From contig NZ_JHXV01000016.1 in assembly GCF_000621625.1 (NCBI RefSeq), positions 1 through 64,000 on the forward strand: a stretch of 64,000 bases of DNA, in the 5' to 3' direction. This DNA comes from Crocinitomix catalasitica ATCC 23190. GTDB lineage: Bacteria; Bacteroidota; Bacteroidia; Flavobacteriales_D; Crocinitomicaceae. The notes under the pieces are model-generated. The model had not been told where the DNA came from. It did not search any database and saw nothing but the letters and a program-made list of their open reading frames with translations. Below, piece by piece: positions 1 to 6,948 of this stretch. Numbering within the stretch: the first letter of the stretch is position 1; the number at the start of each line of letters is the position of its first letter. Position numbers and translations under genes: made by a program.

Positions 1-203
1 TTAATATGAAAAAAAACAAACATACCTTTTAAAGGAAAATCCTGAACTGTAATGGTTTTATGAAAACCTTTTGAAATTAATTGACGTGAATTAAATTCTT
101 GGGGAACAGTATTCTTTTCCTCAAAATAAAGGTTCAATCGTTCTCCTACTTTTTTTGATTCCGTAAGCTCAAAATGTGCTACTAAAATCTCAGGTAAAAT
201 CAT
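1..203 (-). CDS. ISAon1-type transposase N-terminal protein, partial (runs off left edge)
   Basis: Reading from an ATG at 203 towards the left edge gives an uninterrupted 67-residue frame. It begins MILPEILVAHFEL and contains FEEKNTVPQEF, ISKGFHKTITVQDFPLKG and FVFFHI. I recognise this as the short N-terminal-region protein of ISAon1-type insertion sequences of Bacteroidota, in which the catalytic transposase follows as a separate or fused frame; that part would lie outside the window. The IS end should lie between this start and about position 295, where a foreign reading frame begins. Family assignment is from memory of the sequence signature; the terminal repeats and target duplication cannot be confirmed because only one end is present. 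Confidence 0.72.
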   Translation of the reverse strand, partial: MILPEILVAHFELTESKKVGERLNLYFEEKNTVPQEFNSRQLISKGFHKTITVQDFPLKGMFVFFHI

Positions 204-294
204 TTTTATTAAGTCTAAATATCCCTCCAAAACTTATTCTTTTTTACAAAGAAAATCATTTTAGTCTAAATTCTTCCCCAACTTTTGTGACTGA
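1..294. mobile_element. Right-hand end of an ISAon1-like insertion sequence
   Basis: This stretch holds the start of the minus-strand IS protein and about 90 bases of AT-rich leader. An in-frame stop (TGA, 292-294) separates it from the open frame of the HNH gene that starts at 295. The most economical reading is that the IS inserted into the HNH gene and its outer end lies close to 290-300. The exact boundary, terminal inverted repeat and duplication cannot be fixed from one end. Confidence 0.55.
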
Positions 295-1623
295 TCCGTA
301 AAAGTCTCAAATAAGGAAGGCTTTTTCATAGAAGATGTTGATGTTTTATTAAGGGTTCAAGACGAAGATCCTCATTCCAGAATTGATGTTTTAATAAATA
401 AAAATGTTCCTATTCAGACCTTCTCATCGTATAAGAGTAAGTTGATTGGTGGTGTTAGTTGGATGAATATTTCAAATATATTTTCAATTAATATGTTTAA
501 ATATCATACATGGTTTTTTGATGTTGAACTTGGGTCTCTAGAAATTCCGTTATCTCAACTTAATTTTTTTGAATATTTGGTTGAAGAGTTAGACCCCAAA
601 GGAACAAGTGTTATTGAAATACAGAGTCGAACTCGACAAAGTATAGAGTTGGATAGTAAAGAAAGTGAGTTTGACCGAGACTATAAAGGGGTTGTAGCAA
701 AGGTGGTGTATCCAAATCCGTCAAGATATGAGGCTTCTCTGGAAAGAATCAATCGACTTACTAAAGCGTCTGTTGATAAAGAGTTTTTTAGTGTAGTAAT
801 CAAAAATGAAGATTCAAAATGTATTTTTTGTGGATCGAAAAATCTTAATAGAGAACATATTGTTTCAAAGTGGATGAGGCGTTATTTTAAAGAGGAGTAT
901 TTTGATACTAATTTGATGCTGTTAGATGATGATACTAATTTAAATGATTCATTTAGAGTTGCAATTTCAAAAGGTAAAGAAAGTAATTATGGATATGTAA
1001 CTAAAGATCTCGTCTGTAAAAATTGTAATGGTGGTTGGATATGTAAATTAGATGATAAGGTGTCAAATTTGATGACTGATAATTTAGCGTTCAAATCAGC
1101 TATTCAAATTGTACAATTAGAATTTAAAGATTTGAAAACTATAATTAGATGGTTGATAGTCAAAACAATTTTAATACCATTAAAAAATAACGTGGTACCT
1201 AGTTTACCAAAAAATATAGGTGAGCTTTTACGGAACGATATAATTGATGACCGTTTTATAGTTGAAGTTACTGAGTCTAATAACTATAATTTAAACTTTA
1301 CTTTTAGAAACGGGAAAGGTTTGATGGATTTATCAGAACTCACTTCACTTGATTTGTCAATCGCAGAAGATTTAAAAAGGAAATTTTTTGTAGTGAGTTA
1401 TCAAATAGGTTATTTAATATTTAGGATTAGTTTTTGGGATAATGAATTGGGGGTGCGGAGAGAGACTTGCGGTATACCGAGTTATGTTTTGTTTCCACAG
1501 AAAGCAAACATAAGTCATTCTTTAGATTCAGTTCTTTATGAGGAATGGAAAGGTTTTCCAAAAGAATCTCAGTTGTTGTTTTTTGATTCTACTTTGTATT
1601 TGACAGATAGATATAGGGTTTAA
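295..1623 (+). CDS. HNH-endonuclease-like protein, 5' end missing
   Basis: The frame is open from 295 to the stop at 1623. Residues before the first usable starts (TTG 442, ATG 463) look coding (EGFFIEDVDVLL, VQDEDPHSRIDVL), so the true N terminus has been lost. The C-terminal part carries a zinc-binding HNH-type signature: CIFC (820-831), a REH motif with the likely catalytic His around 850-858, then CKNCNGGW about 60 residues later. This CxxC / EHIVSKW / CxxCNGGW pattern is typical of small HNH nucleases in accessory DNA, where they often belong to restriction or other defence modules. The N-terminal domain is not recognised. An insertion sequence sits directly upstream, so the gene is probably a broken copy, though translation could restart at 442 or 463. 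Confidence 0.6.
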   Translation, partial: SVKVSNKEGFFIEDVDVLLRVQDEDPHSRIDVLINKNVPIQTFSSYKSKLIGGVSWMNISNIFSINMFKYHTWFFDVELGSLEIPLSQLNFFEYLVEELDPKGTSVIEIQSRTRQSIELDSKESEFDRDYKGVVAKVVYPNPSRYEASLERINRLTKASVDKEFFSVVIKNEDSKCIFCGSKNLNREHIVSKWMRRYFKEEYFDTNLMLLDDDTNLNDSFRVAISKGKESNYGYVTKDLVCKNCNGGWICKLDDKVSNLMTDNLAFKSAIQIVQLEFKDLKTIIRWLIVKTILIPLKNNVVPSLPKNIGELLRNDIIDDRFIVEVTESNNYNLNFTFRNGKGLMDLSELTSLDLSIAEDLKRKFFVVSYQIGYLIFRISFWDNELGVRRETCGIPSYVLFPQKANISHSLDSVLYEEWKGFPKESQLLFFDSTLYLTDRYRV

Positions 1624-1629
1624 TACTTT

Positions 1630-2180
1630 TTACATCAGTTTCTTGTCTAGTTGATTAATAAGCTCTTTTAATTCGGTGTCAGGGCTAAACCTCGTTAGCA
1701 TAGAGCCTGTTTCTTTGTTTACCCAATCGTTAACACTTGGTAGATATTTTAGTGTGCTCGGGTTGGTTAATATCGTTTCTTTATTTTTCGGTTTGATGAT
1801 TTGTTGAGGTAGATTATATCCATAGTGTGCAACAATATGTTTGCCTTCAAATGCTTTCATTATTGATAGTAGGCTCTTGCATATAATTTGTAATTTTTGC
1901 TTTTTATACCCTTTTTTGCATCTGGATCTGTAAAAATTTTTGTACCGTATTTTATAACCTCAACTAAGTGTTTTTCAATGTCCTTAATTTTTATGATTTT
2001 TTGAACAAAATGTTTTGCACGAATCTCTCCGAACGCAGTTAGCCATTCCTTTTTTAATATTAAAGCTGTTTTTAAATCGGGTGTGATAATATGAAAGTGT
2101 GGATTATACCATTGTTTGTTCGGGTTAAAATGGATCAAATGCAAAAGTTGTGGGTTTACATTTTCTAAGCAAAAATTTTA
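1630..2180 (-). pseudogene. Frameshifted remnant of a rolling-circle (HUH) replication-initiator-like gene
   Basis: Two adjacent minus-strand frames make one broken protein. The upstream frame (2180 down to 1862) contains NPHFHIITPD, an HUH-type metal-binding motif, and about 50 residues later VIKYGTKIF, with a tyrosine in the place expected for the nicking Tyr. The downstream frame (1860 to 1630) begins MKAFEGK and contains HYGYNLPQ. Near 1866-1873 reading the second frame backwards gives ARALSIMKAF, which joins naturally to the end of the first frame, so a small indel (two bases in, or one base out) broke the gene. The N-terminal half of the family is absent: a stop lies at 2178-2180. Family placement is inferred from motifs. 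Confidence 0.5.
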
Positions 2181-2269
2181 GACAACTTAATTAGGATGAA
2201 TTTGGTGTTTCTAAATGATTTATAGGTTGACTATTAAGTTGTTTATATACAATCCAACACCATCGTCCA

Positions 2270-2285
2270 CGCGCTTTTAAAAGCG
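2270..2285. repeat. Short perfect palindrome
   Basis: CGCTTTTAAAAGCG with flanking bases forms a near-perfect palindrome in the leader about 60 bases before the carotenoid regulator gene. It could be a hairpin ending the Rep remnant region or a regulatory site. Function unknown. Confidence 0.3.
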
Positions 2286-2313
2286 TTCTCCTCGCACCCT
2301 AAATAAATTCCAT

Positions 2314-2334
2314 TAATTTTGTTTAATCAAATAC
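2314..2334 (+). promoter_or_regulatory. Candidate -7 box and operator before the carotenoid regulator
   Basis: TAATTTTG (2314-2321) matches the Bacteroidota -7 consensus TAnnTTTG. It overlaps TTTTGTTTAATCAAA, a short inverted repeat (TTTG ... CAAA). A closely related motif recurs before crtI at 3253. No clear TTG -33 element is visible at the expected distance. Overlap of promoter and repeat would suit autorepression by the MerR-type regulator; this is inference. Confidence 0.4.
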
Positions 2335-2342
2335 TGAAATGA

Positions 2343-3239
2343 ATGAACAATATTAAGACTTCTTTTACCATTCAAGATTTAGAGCTTTTAAGCGGTGTTA
2401 AGGCGCATACCATAAGGATTTGGGAGAAACGATACAATCTTTTGAATCCGGAACGGTTGAATAGAAAAATAAGAATGTACAATATTAATGATCTTCAAAA
2501 AATGTTGAATGTCAGTTATTTGTATTTACAGGATTATAAAATATCTACACTGGCTAAATTAAGTGAGAAGGAGTTGGCAAAGGAAGTCGAAAAAGTTGCC
2601 AGTGCAGCCATCTCAAATAACTATGAAATTCACCAGTTGATTATAAGCTTGTATACTTTTAACGATCAACTTTTTGAAGATATTTATAAGCAGCAATCCA
2701 AAAAAATGGATTTCAAAGAAATCTTTGTTGGTACATATTTGCCATTATTACAACACATAGGTTTATTGTGGCAGTCAAGCACAATTCAACCTGTTCATGA
2801 ACATTTTATTTCGAATTTAATTCATCAGAAAATTGTGCTAAATACTGTTGCTAACAGTAATAAACGCAAGGTTGAGGATGATGAGGTTTTTGTTTTATTT
2901 TTACCCGATGGAGAAATCCATGAAACAGGTCTTTTATTTCTAAATTATCTATTCCAGGCAAAAGGTTGTCGAACTATTTATTTGGGTAGAGATGTTCCTG
3001 TAGATAATTTAAGCCGAATCAATTCTCAGTTTAGTAAGATCAATTGGATATGTTATTTTTTATTAGAAATGACATATCCAGACAAGGAGAGCCTTTTGGT
3101 TGATTTCGAAAACTTATTGTCAGCAACGAATAATAAGGCAACTATTCTGGGAGGAAATTGGGATGAGATATCGTCTAAAAACAAGCAAATCAAGGTTGTT
3201 CCTGCACAAGATATACACACGTTTATAAAAGAAATTTAG
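2343..3239 (+). CDS. CarH-like MerR-family regulator with B12-binding domain
   Basis: This 298-residue protein has an N-terminal MerR winged helix (about 6-75; VKAHTIRIWEKRYNLLNPER), a helical bundle (about 80-170) and a C-terminal Rossmann-like cobalamin-binding domain (about 180-298). The key CarH features are visible: a W-x9-E-H motif (W143, E153, H154), which in CarH covers the upper face of adenosylcobalamin, and E191-x-H193-x-x-G196, whose His is the lower axial ligand. In characterised CarH/LitR proteins, light breaks the Co-C bond and the DNA-bound tetramer falls apart, switching on carotenoid genes. Its position 46 bases before crtI on the same strand fits a repressor of this operon. 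The light response here is inferred. Confidence 0.85.
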   Translation: MNNIKTSFTIQDLELLSGVKAHTIRIWEKRYNLLNPERLNRKIRMYNINDLQKMLNVSYLYLQDYKISTLAKLSEKELAKEVEKVASAAISNNYEIHQLIISLYTFNDQLFEDIYKQQSKKMDFKEIFVGTYLPLLQHIGLLWQSSTIQPVHEHFISNLIHQKIVLNTVANSNKRKVEDDEVFVLFLPDGEIHETGLLFLNYLFQAKGCRTIYLGRDVPVDNLSRINSQFSKINWICYFLLEMTYPDKESLLVDFENLLSATNNKATILGGNWDEISSKNKQIKVVPAQDIHTFIKEI

Positions 3240-3252
3240 GCGAATATTTTTA

Positions 3253-3285
3253 TTTTGTTTAATAAAACAGTAGTTTTGTTAAACA
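3253..3285 (+). promoter_or_regulatory. Candidate operator/promoter before crtI
   Basis: The 46-base gap between the regulator gene and crtI contains TTTTGTTTAATAAAACA (3253-3269), resembling the motif at 2317, then TTTTGTTAAACAA (3274-3285), whose core TTGTT-A-AACAA has perfect 5-base arms. TAGTTTTG (3271-3278) matches the -7 consensus TAnnTTTG and would give an almost leaderless crtI transcript. The repeated GTTTAA-type half sites are good candidates for binding by the adjacent MerR protein. Confidence 0.42.
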
Positions 3286-4770
3286 ATGAATGAAGAAATT
3301 GCAATATTAGGAGCTGGTTTTTCGTCGCTATCAGCGGCTAGTTATCTAGCAAAAGCTGGCTACGACGTAACTATTTATGAAAAGAATGGTCAAGTTGGTG
3401 GTCGTGCCAATCAATATCGAAAAGATGGGTTTTTATTTGATATGGGTCCGACTTGGTATTGGATGCCTGACGTTTTTGATCGTTTTTTTAACGATTTTGA
3501 TCGTTCAACAAAAGAATTTTATGAATTAAAAAGATTGGATCCTGCTTACCAAGTTTATTTCGGTGAGAATGATAGTGTAAAAATTTCTGCAAGGCTTGAA
3601 GAGATTTATACGCTTTTCGAAAAAGAGGAAAAAGGAAGTTCTGTTCAATTAAAGAAATTTTTAAATCAGGCAGAGAAGAATTACAATGTTGCGGTTAAGG
3701 ATATTGTTTACCGTCCTGGTGTATCTCCATTAGAATTGATCAGTTATAAAACGATCACGAAATTGAATCAAATGTTTTTTAGTATTCGAAAACAGATTCA
3801 AAAGAAATTTAATAATCCAAGATTAACGAAGATACTCGAATTCCCAGTCTTGTTTTTGGGTGCAAAACCTGGGAATACACCAGCTATGTACAATTTTATG
3901 AATTGGGCAGATTTTGGTCTTGGTACTTGGCATCCAATGGGTGGTATGTACGAAGTTGCTGCAGGTATGGAACGTTTAGCGATCGAATTGGGTGTAGAGA
4001 TTAAATATAATTCTCCTGCTGAGAAGATTAATGTAGATGAAAATGGTAGGGTGAAAAGTCTTATTGTTAACAGAGAGGAAATTAAAGCGGATATTATTTT
4101 AAGTGGGGCTGATTATTTTCATACGGAGCAATTGCTCGAACCAAAATATAGACAATACAGTGATGAATATTGGTCGAAAAAGACATTTGCACCATCATCA
4201 TTGCTTTTTTATGTTGGTTTTGATAAGAAATTAGAGAATGTCTCGCATCATACTTTGTTTTTTGATGAAGAATTTGATAAACATGCTGAAGATATTTACG
4301 ACAATCCTAAATGGCCAAAGGATCCATTGTTTTACGCAAGTTTTGCAAGTAAATCGGATACGGCTTTTGCACCTGAAGGAAAAGAAGCAGCTACATTTTT
4401 AATTCCAATTGCTGCAGGACTGGAAGATAATGAAGCTTTCAGAGCAAAATATTTTGACATTATTATGACGCGATTGGAGAATTTGACCAATCAAAAACTA
4501 AAAGATCATGTCCTCTTTTCGAAATCTTATTGTGTAAATGATTTTGTAGAAGATTACAATTCGTTTAAAGGCAATGCTTACGGCTTGGCAAATATTCTAA
4601 CACAGACTGCTTTTTTACGTCCGAAAATTAAAAGTAAAAAAGTGAAGAATCTATTTTTTACGGGTCAACTTACTGTACCTGGACCAGGTGTTCCGCCTGC
4701 ATTAATTTCTGGAAAATTAGCAGCAGATTTAATTATTAAAAACTCATATCATGAAGCAATTATTCGATAA
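3286..4770 (+). CDS. crtI: Phytoene desaturase (carotene desaturase, CrtI family)
   Basis: At 494 residues this has the normal length for bacterial CrtI. The N terminus carries the FAD-binding beta-alpha-beta signature (AILGAGFSSLSAA, residues 6-18, then an acidic YEK) and the family's VGGRANQYRKDGFLFDMGPT block. The C terminus has the typical LFFTGQLTVPGPGVPPALISG segment. The enzyme introduces the double bonds that turn colourless phytoene into lycopene, using FAD at the membrane. It is the first enzyme gene of the carotenoid operon, and its last 20 bases overlap the start of crtB, which implies coupled translation. Paralogous ketolases and other CrtI-type enzymes are possible, but position and completeness of the pathway favour phytoene desaturase. 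Confidence 0.93.
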   Translation: MNEEIAILGAGFSSLSAASYLAKAGYDVTIYEKNGQVGGRANQYRKDGFLFDMGPTWYWMPDVFDRFFNDFDRSTKEFYELKRLDPAYQVYFGENDSVKISARLEEIYTLFEKEEKGSSVQLKKFLNQAEKNYNVAVKDIVYRPGVSPLELISYKTITKLNQMFFSIRKQIQKKFNNPRLTKILEFPVLFLGAKPGNTPAMYNFMNWADFGLGTWHPMGGMYEVAAGMERLAIELGVEIKYNSPAEKINVDENGRVKSLIVNREEIKADIILSGADYFHTEQLLEPKYRQYSDEYWSKKTFAPSSLLFYVGFDKKLENVSHHTLFFDEEFDKHAEDIYDNPKWPKDPLFYASFASKSDTAFAPEGKEAATFLIPIAAGLEDNEAFRAKYFDIIMTRLENLTNQKLKDHVLFSKSYCVNDFVEDYNSFKGNAYGLANILTQTAFLRPKIKSKKVKNLFFTGQLTVPGPGVPPALISGKLAADLIIKNSYHEAIIR

Positions 4771-5590
4771 AATATCTAACGAAGGCAGTAAAGTAATTAC
4801 ACGGAATTACAGTACTTCATTTTCTATTGGTGTGCGTTTATTGGCCCCTAGTATTCGCCAAGCCATCTATAATATTTACGGTTTTGTTCGTGTGGCAGAT
4901 GAAATTGTTGATAGTTTTAAAGATTATCCTCAAGCCGAATTATTAGATCGATTCGAGGCGGAGTATAATTATGCTGTAGAAACAGGTATCAGTTCAAATC
5001 CGGTGATCAATGCCTTTCAAAATACGGTGCGAGAGTATGAAATTGATCAAAAATTAGTTTTAGCTTTTTTGAGAAGTATGCGCGCTGATTTGACAAAACT
5101 GGTCTATGAAAATGATTCAGATATTACAGAATATATTTACGGTTCGGCGGATGTTGTCGGCTTAATGTGTTTAAAGGTTTTTGTACAAGGAGATCAAAAG
5201 GAATATGAACGATTAAGTAGCCCTGCGATGAAACTTGGTTCGGCATTTCAGAAAGTTAATTTTTTAAGAGATTTAAAGCAGGATTATGATGAGTTAAGTA
5301 GAATGTATTTTCCCGGTGTTGATCCGAATAATATCAGTGCAGAAGAAAAGAATAAAATTGTAATAGAAATAAAACAAGAATTCCAAGTTGCAAGAGAAGG
5401 TATTAAACAATTGCCTAAAGAAGCGAGATTGGGTGTATATGTGGCTTATAAATATTATGCCCAATTATTGAATCAGGTAGATCGTACACCCGCAGTTAAA
5501 TTAAAGGAGCAAAGAATAAGTGTGTCTAATCTTAAAAAAACGTCATTGCTTATTCGTTCATACATGAATTTTAAATTGAATATTTATTAG
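4751..5590 (+). CDS. crtB: Phytoene synthase
   Basis: This 279-residue protein of the squalene/phytoene synthase family condenses two geranylgeranyl diphosphates to phytoene. Both Mg2+-diphosphate binding aspartate motifs are present: DEIVD (50-54) and DLKQD (174-178), together with the conserved YGFVRVADE and FQKVNFLRDL blocks. It starts with an ATG inside the end of crtI. No GGPP synthase gene is in the window, so the precursor must come from elsewhere in the genome. Confidence 0.93.
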   Translation: MKQLFDKISNEGSKVITRNYSTSFSIGVRLLAPSIRQAIYNIYGFVRVADEIVDSFKDYPQAELLDRFEAEYNYAVETGISSNPVINAFQNTVREYEIDQKLVLAFLRSMRADLTKLVYENDSDITEYIYGSADVVGLMCLKVFVQGDQKEYERLSSPAMKLGSAFQKVNFLRDLKQDYDELSRMYFPGVDPNNISAEEKNKIVIEIKQEFQVAREGIKQLPKEARLGVYVAYKYYAQLLNQVDRTPAVKLKEQRISVSNLKKTSLLIRSYMNFKLNIY

Positions 5591-5618
5591 TGTTTTATCT
5601 TTGAGGTAATTATAAGCT

Positions 5619-6080
5619 ATGACAATTGTTTTCTACATATTTATTATCATTCTAACTTATGCTTTAATGGAGGTGGTAACTTGGTTGATGCATAAATATG
5701 TGATGCATGGATTTTTATGGTATTTGCATAAAGATCATCATCAACCAAAATATCAAAATACATTCGAAAAGAACGATGCTTTCTTCGTTATAGGTGCCAT
5801 TCCGAGTATAACTTTGTTTTATCTCGGTATGTACCCATCGCTTAACTATAAGTTTTTCATCGCGATCGGTATTTTTCTTTATGGTTTGACTTATTTTTTA
5901 ATTCACGATGTATTAATTCATCAACGTTTTAAGTGGTTTAAGCACACCAAAAATAAATATTTACTAGGTCTTAGAAAAGCACATAAAGTGCATCATAAAC
6001 ATTTAACAAAAGAGGATGGGGAGTGTTTTGGTATGTTAAATGTCCCGAATAAGTATTTTCATAAATTATCCAGAAAATGA
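5619..6080 (+). CDS. crtZ: Beta-carotene hydroxylase (CrtZ-type di-iron membrane hydroxylase)
   Basis: This 153-residue membrane protein belongs to the fatty-acid/sterol/carotene hydroxylase superfamily. The di-iron histidine boxes are visible: HKYVMH, HKDHH, HDVLIH and HKVHHKH, separated by hydrophobic segments. It would hydroxylate the 3 and 3' carbons of beta-carotene to give zeaxanthin. It follows crtB after 28 bases, and its stop codon overlaps the start of the cyclase gene by four bases (ATGA), consistent with an operon. Confidence 0.9.
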   Translation: MTIVFYIFIIILTYALMEVVTWLMHKYVMHGFLWYLHKDHHQPKYQNTFEKNDAFFVIGAIPSITLFYLGMYPSLNYKFFIAIGIFLYGLTYFLIHDVLIHQRFKWFKHTKNKYLLGLRKAHKVHHKHLTKEDGECFGMLNVPNKYFHKLSRK

Positions 6081-6766
6081 TGCCGATATATTTTATTGTG
6101 CTCGTTCTTTCTGGTTTGGTACCTCTTTTATATACCATTTATAAGCAAGATTTTATTAAAAACTGGTCGAGTTTTACCATTTCAACGATTATTATTGCAA
6201 CAGTATTTTTAATTTGGGACGGCTTTTTTACCGCTCTTGGTATTTGGGGGTTTAATCCTGATTATATATTGGGGTTTAATCTGTTTCTAATGCCATTAGA
6301 GGAGTTTCTATTCTTCATTGTTATCCCATTTTGCAGCTTGTTTTTACATTATGCTATTTTTTATGCACTGCCGAATATGCGATTGAATAAGCAACTCACC
6401 ATCGCCGTCTCATGTGCATTAATTCTCTTATCAATTCTACTTGTTGTGATGAATTTTGATAAAGCTTATACAGCAGTCAATTTTACATTTTTAGCGCTTG
6501 CTATCATTGTAGGATTAATAATGAATATTAAAGCATTGCAGCAATTCTATTTATCCTTTTTAGCTATTTTATTCCCTTTTATTTTGGTAAACGGAATACT
6601 AACAGGTATGGCTACAGAGCATCCCGTCGTTTGGTATGATCATATAGAAAATTTAAATATTCGTTTAATTACAATACCAATAGAAGATATAGGATATGCT
6701 TTTTCGATGCTATTCGGAAATTTATTGATATTCGAATCTCTGAAAAAGAGATGGACAAAAGTTTGA
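6077..6766 (+). CDS. Lycopene cyclase, CrtYcd (heterodimer-type fused) family
   Basis: This 229-residue polytopic membrane protein has two related halves. Each half carries the cyclase-domain signature with paired acidic residues: MPLEEFLFF in the first half and IPIEDIGYAF in the second. That pattern fits the fused CrtYc-CrtYd type of lycopene cyclase common in Bacteroidota rather than the plant-like FAD-dependent CrtY. It would close both ends of lycopene into beta rings. The order synthase, hydroxylase, cyclase means the hydroxylase substrate is made by the last gene of the operon. Two ATGs (6077 and 6080) are possible starts. Confidence 0.88.
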   Translation: MMPIYFIVLVLSGLVPLLYTIYKQDFIKNWSSFTISTIIIATVFLIWDGFFTALGIWGFNPDYILGFNLFLMPLEEFLFFIVIPFCSLFLHYAIFYALPNMRLNKQLTIAVSCALILLSILLVVMNFDKAYTAVNFTFLALAIIVGLIMNIKALQQFYLSFLAILFPFILVNGILTGMATEHPVVWYDHIENLNIRLITIPIEDIGYAFSMLFGNLLIFESLKKRWTKV

Positions 6767-6786
6767 TTATTGGGTTAAATCAAAAC

Positions 6787-6830
6787 AAATGGCGCCAAAA
6801 CTGAAAGGCTACTTCAGTTTTGGGCCATTT
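6787..6830 (+). terminator. Long hairpin after the carotenoid operon
   Basis: AAATGGC-CCAAAACTGAA (6787-6805) pairs with TTCAGTTTTGGGCCATTT (6813-6830). The stem has 18 pairs with one bulged G and a 7-base loop. It lies 20 bases after the lycopene cyclase stop. There is no strong T run, so it may act as an RNA-stabilising 3' structure as well as, or instead of, a terminator. Confidence 0.6.
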
Positions 6831-6948
6831 ATCTTAGAAACTCGCATTTCAAGAAAAAAAATTAGCTAAATATTAACAGTTGAAGATATTAGTTGAAAAT
6901 TCATGTAACTTTATTCATTCAATTACCCATAGTATAATCAATTTTCGA

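Noticed and set aside
3255-3278. Full -33/-7 promoter before crtI using TTG at 3255
   Set aside because: The spacing between this TTG and TAGTTTTG is about 13 bases, too short for the usual 17-23; only the -7 box is kept as a candidate.
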